DNA from: Coenobita brevimanus
Lineage: Eukaryota > Arthropoda > Malacostraca > Decapoda > Coenobitidae
Assembly: GCA_032717465.1 (NCBI GenBank)
Contig: CM064666.1
Coordinates: 2,727,501-2,791,500, forward strand
DNA: 64,000 nt
Direction of reading: 5' to 3'
The notes beneath the pieces are model-generated. The model had not been told where the DNA came from. It made no database searches and worked only from the letters and a program-made list of their open reading frames with translations. Of this stretch, positions 14,388 through 26,194 are shown one piece after another (the first letter of the stretch is position 1; every line of letters starts with the position of its first letter). Position numbers and translations under genes: made by a program.

Positions 14388-14489
14388 TCTACATAGATTC
14401 CTCAACAACCCTTACCGCCACTGCTCTTACTCTTGACTATCCATTTTCCTGCCACACCATAGTCTCATATCCGTATGTTAAAATTGGAA
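14388..14489 (-). repeat. Inverted duplicate of family B coding sequence
   Basis: About 100 bp here are the reverse complement of 13776-13867 in the same element (the TYGYETMVWHENGKS region), lying just before the GATGATGAT tail. Confidence 0.8.
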
Positions 14490-14779
14490 AAGAGGTCCGG
14501 ATGATGATGATACTGAGGCATACGTGAAGTAAGATGCAAAAGGACAAATTCCAAGGCCGATTAAAGGGAAGGTGTCATGTTACTGAACTTCTCTGTCTGT
14601 CTTTCTGTGTGTCTGTCTCTCTCACTAACAACTTCACCATATCACTACCAAGGTCAGACGGTAATATTTGACTTAACAGATAAGATAATAGCTCAAGGGT
14701 CAGTATTTCCATAATCTTGCCTAAAAACGGTAAACAAGTACAAAAGTGCTAGATGCGGGAGCTTCGAGGTCCCTCGACT

Positions 14780-15350
14780 AGTGCCTTTCAGGTGGTGTGG
14801 TGTAGGTGAGTGATTTTGTGTGGTGTGGTGTGGGAGGGTGCTCTTGTGTGGTGTGGTATGAGAATGATTGTGTGTGGTATGGTGTGGGAGAGTAATTTTG
14901 TGTGATGTGGTGTAGGAGGGTGATTTTGTGTGGTGAAGTGTGGTGTGCTATAGGAAGGTGATTTTGTGTGGTGTAGAATGGTGTGGTGTAGGAGTGATTT
15001 TGTGTGGTGTGGTGTGGTGTTGTAGAGTAATTTTGTGTGGTGTGGTGTGGTGTAGTAGAGTAATTTTGTGTGGTGTGGTGTGGTGTAGTAGAGTAATTTT
15101 GTGTGGTGTGGTGTGGTGTAGTAGAGTAATTTTGTGTGGTGTGGTGTGGTGTGGTAGAGCAATTTTGTGTGGTGTGGTGTGGGAGGGTGATTTTGTGTGG
15201 TGTGGCGTGGTGTGGTGTGGTGTGTTTTGAGAGGCTAATTTTGTGTGGTGTGTTGAGGGAGGGCGATACTGCGTGGTGTGGTGTGGTTTGTGTGGTGTGG
15301 TTTGGTATGGTGTGGTGTGCGTGGGTTATTTGGTGTGCTGGGGTAGGGTA
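14780..15350. repeat. 33-bp minisatellite, GTGTGGTGTGGTGTRGTAGAG type
   Basis: Units of GTGTGGTGTGGTG plus GAGTAATTTT; the central copies repeat exactly every 33 bp (TAATTTT at 15061, 15094 and 15127). The outer copies vary in length. Since 33 is a multiple of three, both strands carry long spurious frames (for example 14778-15518 minus, His/Thr-rich). Confidence 0.93.
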
Positions 15351-15374
15351 GATAATTGTGGGAGTGCTTGCTGC

Positions 15375-15375
<1 letters not shown>

Positions 15376-15416
<41 letters not shown>
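15376..15416. repeat. (GT)n microsatellite
   Basis: GT run following the 33-bp minisatellite. Confidence 0.95.
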
Positions 15417-15419
<3 letters not shown>

Positions 15420-16077
15420 TGAAACGGATGAGTAAACAACACACCTTGGGCCCGTAAATAATAGCGTCCTCACAGTCATCTCTCTCTCTCTCTTAGCACC
15501 TCCTTCTTTGCGATTCACTCGGCATAATTCGCCCTAATATTCCATGACTCCTATGACTCATTCTCACCTGAATATAATCGTCTGGTGTTGGCTGGAGGCC
15601 CGTATTCTCCTCAGCAAAGGAAGTTCCCCAACACTATTTCCTATGCTATTTACTCCTTCTTACCCTTTGCTAACCTCTTCTTTGTCATTTAAATCTTTCT
15701 GATATCACTATACTGTACTCTCCATAACTAATTTACACTATATTAACTACCCTTATCGAAAAATCAATCGCTTAGGAAGAGGTGCTAGGGAGCCTCATTA
15801 AGTGACGAAAATATGGGCCGTGATTTACACTTGTTATTCCATTTCGTTTCTCACGAAGTGGAATCTTAGGTGAGATCACGTCCGCCTGTACATCTGCTAG
15901 TCTGAACGTCCGTTCGTCCATTACATGCTGTATCTCAGAAACCATTGGTTGGATTTTATTTTCATATTTTCTCTGATTGTAGGGGTTGACGCCTGTCTTC
16001 TCGGAATTGTGAAAATAATTCCAAGTTGGCAGACTTATGACCAATTTCCTGTTTTTGAAACTTTGAATCCTTTATAT
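15420..16077. other. No gene seen; probable old interspersed repeat at 15780-16040
   Basis: No coding is supported. The sequence at 15890-16020 (TATCTCAGAAACCATTGGTT and nearby) has the look of an old interspersed repeat, but I found no second copy in this window. Confidence 0.4.
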
Positions 16078-16671
16078 TGTTGAGAAGTCGGATGTGCTAG
16101 ATGTACTGGAAGGTTCTCAGCAATTCTCGTATTTTTCAGTTACGTGTCAGAGTTGCCAGTTGGCCTGCCATTTGTGAGGAGAGGTATTTTGTAAGTTGCA
16201 CATTAACTTGTGTGCTCTTTTTTCTCTATAATGTTTTAATTATGTGACTGTTAAATTATGTTTTTTTTTTCAGTTTGTGTCATAAAGCATTTACAGTGTT
16301 ATGTAATATAAGAAAATTCTGGCATGTTTTGAGTGTCTCTGATTTGGTAACTGTAGATGATGGAGTATACTAGAAGATTCGAGCGTAATGCAGGCTTACT
16401 GTATATAAGTATGGGGAAGGGACTAGAGGAGTCAGTTCAACCTGAGTTTAGTTCAGTGTTAGTGCAGGTACTTGTGAAAACAGTGACGTTCAGTTGGCAA
16501 GCATTAAGTGTAATTATTTGGTGAATATAGACTGCGAACTTGAGAAGCCAGTTTATTTACGACACCAGTGCTGATCTTGTTGCACACCGAAGGGCTGACT
16601 CACCGGGCAACGTCCTTCCTGTGCTGAATTACTGCTGTTGAAGCCTGTGCCAGTGGGGGACGGGGATGTCA
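16078..16671 (+). repeat. 5' LTR of Gypsy element 1
   Basis: Starts TGTTGAGAAG and ends GGGGATGTCA. It is collinear with 24897-25528 over its whole length, with substitutions and small indels. It contains a TATATAAGTATGGGG promoter-like stretch near 16402. Confidence 0.9.
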
Positions 16672-16679
16672 TAGTGGAA

Positions 16680-18237
16680 TCAGAGTGTGGATCATCAGAA
16701 AGGTGCTGCAGTGAGTCAAACCTTTGACATGGAGGCAGAGGGTGTATAGACAAGAGGCCAAACAAGGCAAGACAAGGCATAACTGGCTGCAATTATGAGC
16801 TATTGCAAGCACAAGGTGTACAATTACAGGCACAGAATGAAGGACAGAAAGAACTCAGAGGACAGTTATAAGCACAAAGTGAACAACTACATGCACAAAG
16901 TGAAGAACAGAAAGAGCAGTATGAACGACTTCAAGAGGCATGCATTACAGGAGCAAAAATGGAGTTACAACTGAGGATGCAAGGACAGTTAGATGCTTTC
17001 ATGGGGGAAATGTAGAAAGAAGAACAACAGTTGAATGATGAAAATACACTGAGTTTCGGCAGCAGAAGTATGAGGTAAGCAATAATGCGGTCGAGTGCAG
17101 ACAGCATGCAGACAACCAGTTGAAGATTAGTGAGGGAGTAGTGATGGAATGCAGACAGCATGTAGATAACCAGCTGACGCATGTAGTCGACCATGTGAAG
17201 ATAATTAGTGAGAAAATTGAGGCTGTTGAGAAATATTGCACTGCTGAGCCTCAGGTTAGTGTACAGGGAGCATATGAAAAGAATGGACAGTACAGTATAT
17301 GGTGAATCTTGACGGATCCCAAGCATCTAAAGGTAGCATTACCGGATTGAATAATCAGAGTGCGGAGTTTTATGTCCTGGTCTTAATTATGATGCCCCAA
17401 GTTTTAGGCCCCAAACCAGTGAAGTGCATGGCTATAATGGAGGTCTAATTAAAAAGAAACCTCAGGAATTTGATGGCAAAGTATCATGGGAAGTCTACCG
17501 TGTGCAGTTTGAGTTACTTGCTGATTAGAATGGTTGGGATGATAGGCAGAGGACAGAGCAGCTGGATACTAGCTTCAAGAGTGCCGCAATGGAAATTCTG
17601 GGCCAGATGACGGTAGAGGAGAGGAACAGTTATCAGTCCTTAGTAGAAGTACAGGAGCGGAGATATGGGACCATGTATCAGACTGAGGTTTACAGGGCAA
17701 GATTCCAGAGCCATGTACGGGCTCGAGACGAATCCCTCCAGCAACTTCCTCATGACCTGGAGAGTATGACATATAAGGCATACCCTGGAGCAGCACCTAA
17801 CTTGCTGGCTAATATTCTGAGGGACCATTTCATCAATGTTCTTGATAGCGCAGAGTTGAAAGTGCAAGAGAGGCAGGCACAGCCCAGAAGCATGCAAGAA
17901 GCACTAGCCAGGGCTCTAGAATTTGAGTCCTATGTCAGGTCCACTATGTCCACTTTTCAGGCTGGACATAGTGCAGGATTCAAGGCAAGAAATGGGCAGT
18001 TACATGAAGTGGAAAAATTTGAAGAAAGTTGCCGTTACTGTGAAAAGCCGAGACATAGGAAAGAAGACTGCTACAAGTGGAAGGGGGAACAGGCGAGGAC
18101 TGGAGGAGGTTGCTAGTTCTGTGGGAAGTCAGGACACAAGAAGGAGGATTGTTACAAATGGAAGAAGGAGCAAAAACAGCAGTGCAAGGAATTCCACAAA
18201 TGCAACAAAAGGGTGTTGGACATGTGGTGAGGTAGGT
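16680..18237 (+). pseudogene. Gypsy 1 gag, broken
   Basis: The N-terminal part (about 16798-17010) encodes a Gln/Glu-rich coiled coil, LHAQSEEQKEQYERLQEA. The gag core begins near 17460 (PQEFDGKVSWEVYRVQFELL) and continues in the 17589-18116 frame. At the end are CCHC zinc knuckles, CRYCEKPRHRKEDC and, after a stop, CGKSGHKKEDC. A third knuckle (CWTCGEVG) is cut by the LINE insertion at about 18240. Gag normally forms the particle and binds RNA. Several stops disable it. Confidence 0.85.
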
Positions 18238-18240
18238 GAG

Positions 18241-20219
18241 GAGCCAACCCACCCCTGAATCACATCTTTTATATGTTTCTGCCCGGAATCGTGCTAAGTC
18301 TGTTCTTCGCTCTGCTAAAAATAATTTCATCCGCACTAAGTGCTCTCAACTCTCTAACTCGAATTCTTCCCGCTCCTTCTGGCACCTTGCCAAAAACCTT
18401 TCTAACAACTTTACCTCATCATCCTTCCCTCCTCTTTTCTACTCTGATGGCTCTGTAGCTACTTCTTCAACTGATAAAGCAGATCTCTTCGCTCAGATTT
18501 TCTCCTCCAATTCCACCTTAGACAATTCCGGTGCTGTTCCTCCATCACTTCCCCCCTCTGACTTCCTGGCTGACATTAAAATTTCTTCAGCTGATGTATT
18601 TTCTGCTGTCACAGGCCTCAATACTAATAAGGCATATGGGTCTGATGGAGTCCCTCCTGTTGTTCTGAAGAACTGTGCTTCTGTGCTTACACCCTGCCTA
18701 GGCAAACACTTTTGCCTTTGTCTGTCAACTTATACCTTTCCTTCTTGCTGGAAGTTTGCTTTCATTCAGCCAGTCCCAAAGAAGGGTGACCATTCCCAAC
18801 CCTCTAACTATCGTCCAATTGCTTTAACATCCTGTATCTCAAAAGTTTTCGAGTTTGTTCTTAATAGAGAAAATTTAAAGCATCTTTCCTATCACAACCT
18901 TCTTTCTGATCGTCAGTATGGGTTCCGTCAGGGACGCTCCACCGGTGATCTTCTCACCTACCTTTCAGACTCCTGGTCATCCTCCTTTCGGGACTTTGGC
19001 GAAAGCTTTGCCATTGCACTTGACATCTCTAAGGCTTTCGATCGAGTCTGGCATAAATCTTTAATTTCCAAACTGCCCTTTTATGGTTTCTATCCTTCTA
19101 TCTGTGCCTTCATCTCTAGCTTCCTTTCTGGTCATTCTATAGCCGCTGTTGTAGACAACCATCGTTCTTCTCCTAGATCTATTAACAGTGGTGTTCCTCA
19201 GGGCTCTGTCCTATCACCAACTCTCTTCCTTTTATTCATCAATGGCCTTCTAAGCTGTACATCTAACCCTATCCACTCATACGCTGATGACTCCACCCTT
19301 CACCTTTCCATTCGATTCCCGCAACGTCCATCTCAGCAGTTACTTCAACAAACAAGGGATGAGGCTATGGCACACCTAATGTCTGACTTGGCTCGTATCT
19401 CTAACTGGGGTAAAAATAATCTTGTTGTTTTTAATGCATCAAAGACTCTGTTTTTGCACCTATCAACCCGACAAAATCTTCCACAGGTATTCCCACTAAC
19501 GTTTGATAATATTCAGCTTAATCCTGCATCATCCTTGAACATGCTTGGGGTTTCATTTACTCGGGACTTGTCTTGGAAAGATCATATTACACTCTTGTAA
19601 AATCTGCTTCCAAGAGATTAGGTGTGCTAAGCCGACTCCATTCCTTCTTTACCCCTGCACAATTGTTGACTCAATACAGGGGTTTTATCCGCCCCTGTGT
19701 AGAGTACAACTCTCATGTGTGGGGAGGCTCCCCACTTACAGCTCTTCTCAATAGGGTGGAGTCAAAGGCTTTTTGCCTCATTAACTCTCCTTCTCTTACT
19801 GACTCCCTTCAACCTTTGTCTTTTTGCCACACTGTTGCATCTTTATCTCTTTTCTATCTCTACTTCAATGGTCACTGCTCCTCTGAACTGTCTGCATGCA
19901 TTCGTCCACCCCTATGACGGGCGCGTAGCACCCGTCTAGCAGCAAACTCTCATCCCTTCTCTGTCCAATTCTCTAATGCCAGAATTAACCGTTACTCCCA
20001 GTCCTTCATTTATGCAACAGGTCAACTCTGGAACTGTCTCCCTCTGTCTGTATTTCCTGCTTCCTATGATCTCCAGTTTTTCAAATGCAGTGTGTCCAGG
20101 CATCTGGAAATGATTGGATCTTGAATTTGGCTTTCCCTTATATTTTGTTTTTCTCTTGGAAGGAACAGTTTTGCAGGCTCGTTGCCTTTGGTTCCTTCTT
20201 CCTCACATAAAAAAAAAAA
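18241..20219 (+). mobile_element. Jockey/CR1-like LINE family J, copy 3
   Basis: The longest open copy of the family: 18236-19600 is one frame of about 450 codons. It holds ADVFSAVTGLNTNKAYGSDG, PVPKKGDHSQPSNYRPIALT, DISKAFDRVWH, SGVPQGSVLSPTLF and YADDSTLHLSI, the complete RT palm. A frameshift at about 19595 separates the C-terminal part, 19573-20120. It ends with the family 3' sequence and a poly(A) tract to 20219. Upstream endonuclease sequence is missing (5' truncated). It is inserted in the gag of Gypsy 1 in the same orientation. Confidence 0.9.
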
Positions 20220-20697
20220 GTTCTGCATGTCCAAAAAAGAAAAAGGAGAATAAGAAGGCTGCAGAAGACGAGAAAGAAGCAGAAAACTAGTGGAGGCTGG
20301 TGTCAAGGGGGAACCACCACCTGGCTTTTCCCAAGTAGCCCCACCACTGAGGAAATGCAAGAGAACTGTGAATGACAGTGTGCGAGTAGATAGAAGAATA
20401 GATGGCAAGAAGATTTCCCAGATGATTGATTCAGCCTCAGAGCAGACTTTTGTGAGGCCTGATGTATTACATTCTCAGTATCTGCCTGAGTCATCAGAAC
20501 AATTGTGTGGTGTAACAGGGCACCATGTAGAACTAAGGGGACCCTTGAATGTCCGGACTGAGGAGGCAGGGCGAGAGGCCACACTTCCAGTCTACATGGC
20601 CGACATGGAGGATCTTTGCCTTCTTGGTCTGGATCTGATGTCCATGGGATGTAAGCTGGACTTTTGCTCCATGAAGCTGAAGGTTCGAGGAAAGTAA
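20220..20697 (+). pseudogene. Gypsy 1 gag end and retropepsin-like protease
   Basis: The host frame resumes after the LINE poly(A) with SACPKKKK and a Lys/Glu tail. The protease frame follows: QMIDSASEQTFVRPDVL corresponds to the retropepsin active site, but the usual D-[ST]-G reads D-S-A, so the catalytic glycine is lost. CLLGLDLMSMGCKLDF matches the C-terminal LLG-D block. Its usual job is cleaving the polyprotein. Confidence 0.8.
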
Positions 20698-21179
20698 GTC
20701 TCTATCTGTCACGGCAGTGAGACATACCAGTTTTGGTTGCGAGGTCAGGATGCTCAGCATTACAGTGATACCCGCCAAATCAGAACTATTGCTCCAGTGC
20801 AAGGTGAGTGGCTCTTTTGACAGTTGTATATGGGTAGTGGAGCCTGATGTACGGTGCAAGATGAAGGACGGAGTGATGGTGGGGAGAGCTTTGGTGGAAA
20901 CAGGTGCAGGTGAAGTGCCGGTTGTGGTGGCAAAGTTCTCCCGTGAACCACGGAAGATCAATGAGGGAGAAATTGTGGAGCTGTGTCAGGCAGTGAACCC
21001 TGAGTGGCATTAGAGGAAGGCCTGTAAAAGGAGTGTAGTCAAAGAAGATGGTTGTCTGCCAGACCACTTACAAGACCTATATTGAAGGGGCTGCCAATGC
21101 CTGGATGACTCAGAAGTACTGAAGCTGAGGCAGCTGCTGACGAAGTTTCCTGAGGTCTTTTCCACCAAAGACCTACCTA

Positions 21180-22366
21180 GGGTGCACTGATCCGGTGAAG
21201 CATCACATGGACACAGGGGATCACTGCCCAACTAAACAGCCAGTGTGGAGGATGGCACCAGCCCAACGGCAAGAAATGGAGAAGGTAATGGAGAATCTCC
21301 AAAGTCAAGGAGTGATAGAAAAGTCCAGCAGTCCTTCGGCATCAGCAGTGGTTCTGGTATAGAAAAAAGATGGCTCAGTACGGTGCTGTATGGATTATCA
21401 AGCCCAGGTTGAAGTGACACAAGGATGCATACCCATTGCCAAGGACTGATGACAAGCTGGATGCTCTGTCAGGTGCCAAGTGGTTCACCACCCTAGATAT
21501 GAAAGCAGGATACCACCAGGTCAAGGTTGCAGAAAAGTTCAAGGAGAAAACAGCCTTTTTGTATGGGCTGGGTTTATGGCAGTTTAACATGATGCCATTT
21601 GGCCTATGGAATGCCTCAGCTATTTTTGAATGTCTCATGGATCGTGTACTGGAAGGCCTGGACTGGCAAACAACTCTCACCTATGTGGACAGTGTAACTG
21701 TGTCTGGACAGACTTTTGACCAGAAACTGGAGAGGCTGTCAGACGTGTTCAACAGGATCCGAGCAGTGCACCTCAAGCTGAACCCCAAGAAGTGCTACTT
21801 GTTCCAGAAGGAAGTGAAGTACCTGGGACACATTGGAGGTGAGGGCAGCATCCGTACTGATCCAGAGAAGGTGGCAGCCGTGGAAAACTGGACGGTTCCA
21901 ACTTGTGTGATGGAGCTATGGAGTTTCCTGGGCTTGTGTACCTACTACTGGCATTTTGTCATGGACTTTCCAATGATAGCTGCACCTCTGCACATGTTGT
22001 TGTGGAAGAAGCAGAAGTTTACATGTACTGCAGTGACTCTGAAGGCCTTCATTGAGCTCCAGCATGCATTAGCAAGATCTCCAGTGTTGCCATACTCATA
22101 TCAGATTCAACTGTTCATCCTGGTCTGTGACGCTAGTGACCAAGGTATTGGTGGAGTCCTGCCGCAGAAAAAAAGATGACAAAGAGCATGTGGTGGCATA
22201 TTATAGCAAGAAGCTCAGTCCATCAGAGTGGAACTACTGTGTGACCCGTAAGGAGCTCTTGTCAGTGATGAAGATCCTTGATTAAGTTGATTTCTTCCAT
22301 CTCTACTTGTATGAGTCCTACCTTATCATCAGGACACACCATGCGGCACTCAAGCAGCTGAAGACG
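21180..22366 (+). pseudogene. Gypsy 1 reverse transcriptase and start of RNase H
   Basis: RT signatures in order: MEKVMENLQSQGVIEKSSS (near 21285), ALSGAKWFTTLDMKAGYHQV (near 21470), FNMMPFGLWNASAIF and TYVDSVTVSG at the catalytic site, where the expected YVDD reads YVDS. LNPKKCYLF and EVKYLGHI follow. RNase H begins with LVCDASDQGIGGVL near 22130 and continues in a shifted frame (VVAYYSKKLSPSEWNY) up to the TTAA insertion. Frameshifts and stops are present at about 21363 and 22180. Confidence 0.88.
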
Positions 22367-23109
22367 TTAACCTCCCCCTATGCCGGCAACTTTAACACAT
22401 CAGACACTCCCAGTGCGACCAATTTTCGATTTTTTTTTTGCCTAGATAGGTTCGTTTTGATGCAAAACTCATAAAACACCCAAATTGGTACTCACAGAAG
22501 CCAGGAAGGTAGATTTTGGGACTGGTAAAATATGGGACTAAAGCCTGTATACTTTCTTCTCTCCCTAGGGGGCCAGACACTTTTCTTTGGTGTTTGGTCA
22601 TAATGTACTGGTGATGCTCGCAGTGTGTCCTAGGAACATGTGGCCACTGTTCTTGGGCATGGTGATATGCGATTTTTGCCATTTTTTTTTTATTTTTTAT
22701 AATATGGGGTCAAAGTTGACCTGATGTAGGGACAGTGTGCATGGGCAGTATACACTCTGAGTGACTCATAGTGGTCTCCCATGACACGCCACATTCAAAA
22801 CTTAATGTCTTGAAAATATTTCCAGCCACTTTCAATATTTAAATTTTTGCCAATTATTTTTACATGTGGTCAGAGTTGCCCCGATGCAGGGGCAGTGCAT
22901 GTGGGAGGTGTGCACTCTGGGTGACTCATAGTGGTCTGTCTTGACATGCCACATTCAAAACCTAATGCCCGGTAAATATTTCCAGCTTCAATCAATATTT
23001 CGATTTTTGGTGATTTTTTGAATCCTAGTCCGTTAATGAACAGCTCTGGCACTGCCCACGACAAAGGGCATGGCCGTTTATAAACAGCTCTGGCAGAGGA
23101 GGTAGTTAA
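22367..23109. mobile_element. TTAA-inserted element (piggyBac-like, non-autonomous) in RNase H
   Basis: TTAA at 22367-22370 and 23106-23109 encloses 735 bp. The left end reads CCTCCCCCTATGCCGG and the inverted right end CTACCTCCTCTGCCAG. The RNase H reading frame leaves at the first TTAA and resumes in phase at the second, which fixes the insertion exactly. Inside is a two-copy tandem repeat (about 22705-23020). No transposase is recognisable. Confidence 0.85.
22705..23020. repeat. About 160-bp tandem duplication
   Basis: Two diverged units share GACTCATAGTGGTCT, GCCACATTCAAAAC and AATATTTCCAGC in the same order at a spacing near 160 bp, inside the TTAA element. Confidence 0.85.
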
Positions 23110-23300
23110 AGAATTTGGAAGGACAACTGGCATGCTGGCTCGGGAAGCTGGACCAGCACAATTATGAGGTGCAGCACCGTCCTGGGTGGATACATGGCAA
23201 CGCCGACAGCCAGAGTCGTTGGCCTTGTGACTCAGACCCAAAGTGCCAGCAGTGTAGTAAAAAAGATCATATCAAGAAATACAGCCATACGGCCTGAAGA
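23110..23300 (+). pseudogene. Gypsy 1 RNase H, C-terminal piece
   Basis: Continues after the TTAA element with EGQLACWLGKLDQHNYEVQH and HGNADSQSRW, the conserved end of Gypsy RNase H (GNADALSR region). It is followed by a Cys-containing spacer (CQQCSKKDH). Confidence 0.85.
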
Positions 23301-23437
23301 GGATGCAGAATGAGCATGCAGATTTACAACCAGTGCTAGAGTGACTCCAGCAGAGTACAAGATGACCATCTTGGGAGGAGGTTTCTAGGTTCAGCCCTGC
23401 GACTAAGAGCTACTGGAGTCAGAGGGGCCTTCTTTGT

Positions 23438-24590
23438 TTGAACAACGGACTACTGGAGCGTCAGTGGGAGACATGCAATGGCCTCAGCAAGTATTGGCAA
23501 CTGGTGGTTCTGAAGAAAATGAGGTCTGGGATTTTGGAAGAGTCTCATAACCAGATCACTAGTGGGCACCTGGGAGTGAAGAAAACGCTAAGTCGGCTGC
23601 AACAGAGGTTCTACTGGACTGGCATGCATCAAGATGTTGAAGAGTGGTGTTGAGTATGTGGTGTATGCTGTGCCAAGGGGTAACCCAAGAAACGTGGTTG
23701 TGCCCTTCTCCAGGTGTACAAAGTGGGTGAACTGATGGAAGGAGTCACGGTGAACATTGCTGGACCTCTGCCACTCACTGAAAGAGGAATCCAGTATAAA
23801 TGTGTCACCATGGACTACTTCACAAAGTGGCCAGAAGCCTATGCCATCCCTGATCAAGAGGCTGCGACTGTTGCTAAGGTGTTGGTTGACCAGTTTTTCT
23901 GTCATTTTGGGATGCCACAAGAGCTACATTCAGACCAGGGTAGAAACTTTGAGTCTGCTGTGTTCTGTGAATGCTGCAAGTTATTGGCTATCAAGAAGAC
24001 CAGGACGACCCCACTAAGGCCACAGTCAGATGGAGTGGTGGAAAAATTCAAGTGGACCCTGGGACAAGAATTGGCCAAGTACTCCGCAGAGGGACAGACG
24101 GAATGGGACCAGAACTTACCTGCGTTGCTGATGGCTTACCAGTCTACATCGCACGAGTCTACTGGCTACACCCTTGCAAAACTGATGCTGGGCCACGAGA
24201 TAAGTTCACTTTTTGACTTGTTAATGGAAACGCCAACTGGTGAAGAGCTGCCTACAGTCACCTCGAGCTAAGCAAAGCATCTTCATGAATGGCTGGCTGA
24301 GGTACATCACCAAGTGCGAGAAGCTCTAAAGTTTTCAGGTGAAATGAAGTGCAAGTATGATGCCAATGCAAATGAAGTGAGCTTCAAGGATGATGACCAA
24401 GTTTGGTTATGCAATTCTCAGCAGAAGAAGGGACAGCCACGGAAGCCACAGAGCCCGTGGGACGGGGCTTCCACTGTGTTGGACCGTCTATCAGACGTAA
24501 CATATCGGATTTGGGGAGGCAGGAAGTCTTGCCCAAAGGTGGTACATGTGAATTGTCTGTGGCAGTACCACGGGCCAGGATAGTACAGCT
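23438..24590 (+). pseudogene. Gypsy 1 integrase
   Basis: The zinc-binding HHCC domain is at 23540-23670: SHNQITSGHLGVKKT, FYWTGMHQDVEEWC, with a stop replacing the residue after that Cys. The catalytic core is at 23714-24271, with all three acidic contexts present: VTMDYFTKWPEAYA, HSDQGRNFES and RPQSDGVVEKF. A GPY/F-like C-terminal module follows at 24314-24583 (VHVNCLWQYHG). The 24608-24814 frame is an acidic tail. The core frame is the best preserved part of the element. Confidence 0.87.
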
Positions 24591-24880
24591 GGGACATCTC
24601 CGAGGAATTGTGCTCACTCGCAGCCGAGGATGTTGAGGAGGACCAAGGAGCTGAAGTACAAGAGGATGGTGACAGTGTCGTGAGGGAGGAAATGAATCAG
24701 AAAGAGGACCAAGCCATTCCAGGAGGAGTGGCTTGTATGGAGGAGCAAGGACGTCGTTGGATGCGGCATAGGGGAAGACCTGATAAGTTGAAGGATTATT
24801 TTATGTATAATTAGATGTTTCATTAGGATTAAGGATTATTTTTGTATACAATGAGCAGTTTTGTGGGTACAACAAAAGGA

Positions 24881-24896
24881 CTATGGAGGAGGGTAG
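24881..24896 (+). other. Polypurine tract before 3' LTR
   Basis: A purine-rich stretch, CTATGGAGGAGGGTAG, directly precedes the 3' LTR and would prime plus-strand synthesis. Confidence 0.7.
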
Positions 24897-25528
24897 TGCT
24901 GAGAAGCAGGATTTGCTGGATAGGAAGTACTGGGAGGTTCTCAGTATTTATCGTATATTCCAGTTACGTGTAAGACTTGCCAGTTGGCCTGCTATTTCTG
25001 AGTGGAGGTATTTTGTAAGTTGTACATTATTTTTCGTGCTCATTTTTCTCTGTTTTATTTATGTCATTGTTAAATTATGTAATTTTATCTCAATTTTATG
25101 CGAAAGTATTTAGAGTGTTATGTAAGAAAACTCTGGCAAGCTTTGAGTGTCTCCGATTTGGAAACTGTAGGTGCTTGGGTAAACTAGAAGATTGGAGTGT
25201 CATACAAGCTTATATAAGGATGGGGAAGAAACTAGAGGAGTCAGTTCAGTTTGAGTTTAGTTCAGTGTCAGTTCAGTATCTGTGCAGTTTGTATAGTTCC
25301 GGTACTTATGAAAACAGTGAAGTGAAGTTGGCAAAGCATTAAGTGTAATTATTTGGTGAATAAAGACCGCGAACTTGAGAAGCCAGTATTTATTTACACA
25401 GCCTGAGCTGATCTTGTTGTTGCACACCGAAAGGCTGACCACAGGAAGAACAACTCACTGAGAAACGTCCTTCCGGTACTGAACTACTGTTGTTGGAGCC
25501 TGTGGCAACGTGGGACGGGGATGTAACA
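24897..25528 (+). repeat. 3' LTR of Gypsy element 1
   Basis: Starts TGCTGAGAAG and ends ATGTAACA. Collinear with the 5' LTR, but 38 bp longer from small insertions. A TATATAAGGATGGGG stretch lies near 25211. Confidence 0.9.
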
Positions 25529-26194
25529 ATAACGTCTTTAACAGATACCGTAGGTTTACAGGTTGTAATGAAGTGCAAAATAGTCTCTCTGGGACTTGTT
25601 TGGTTTTATGTAAATTTTCCCAGTTATTCTGAGAGTATATTTGTTTTACACACACTATCTTTCTGTTTGTCTGTCTGTCTGTCAAATAAAAAGCACAACA
25701 ACCCCCCCCCCCCATCTCTCTAACATCTTAAACTCCGTAACACCCCTTGCTGAGCGATATCTTCTGCACATTTGCACCTCAGCTCCTTCAGCCCTCTGAT
25801 CTCTTTCATTCTTGCTATCACCAGACGATTTTATTCAGCTTAGGAGAGACTAGCAACCAAGGAGACTCGCTCCTACCTCATAGCTCAGGCTCATGGAATG
25901 GTATACTTGGCTTGTTTTGACTAGTAACCAAGGAGACGCATTCCTACCTCGTAGCTACTGTTCAGGGACTGGTATAGTCGATTTGTTTTGAGTAGTAACC
26001 AAGGAACCTCGTTCATACCTCGTATGTAAGGCTCACTGTGCTTCTTGCAACCACGACTTGGTATTAAAATGTGTGAATAGTCTCGTGCCGCCAGATGAAA
26101 ACAACTTAACTACAGAGTGTGCTACCTTTCGCCTACCAACCCACAGGCGCGAAAATCATAGGTTCAAACTTCTGGGTTCTCTTCCATATATTTG
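25529..26194. other. Gene-free; 71-bp tandem repeat at 25850-26030
   Basis: Low-complexity TCTG and poly(C) tracts lie at 25665-25713. Then AACCAAGGARMC with CCTACCTCRTA recurs at about 25852, 25924 and 25996 (period near 71 bp). A related single copy is at 9040. No coding is supported. Confidence 0.7.

Larger units (their letters stand above)
16078..25528 (+). mobile_element. Ty3/Gypsy LTR retrotransposon 1, with two nested elements
   Basis: Two direct LTRs (16078-16671 and 24897-25528) bracket gag, protease, RT, RNase H and integrase in the usual Gypsy order, all on the plus strand. A Jockey-like LINE (18241-20219) splits gag from protease, and a TTAA element (22371-23105) splits RNase H. 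The LTRs have diverged visibly and the coding frames carry many stops, so this is an old copy. I could not see a clear target-site duplication. It is a genomic retroelement, not an infectious agent. Confidence 0.9.

Noticed and set aside
15000..15350. CRISPR-like regularly spaced repeats
   Set aside because: The units are contiguous with no unique spacers, and the window is animal DNA.
14778..15518. 246-codon minus-strand ORF rich in His, Thr and Pro
   Set aside because: It is a translation of the 33-bp minisatellite and the adjoining (GT)n. The open frame follows from the period, not from selection.
16072..25534. Target-site duplication for Gypsy element 1
   Set aside because: The bases beside the two LTRs (TATAT before 16078, ATAAC after 25528) do not match. 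Either the boundaries are a few bases off or the duplication has decayed.
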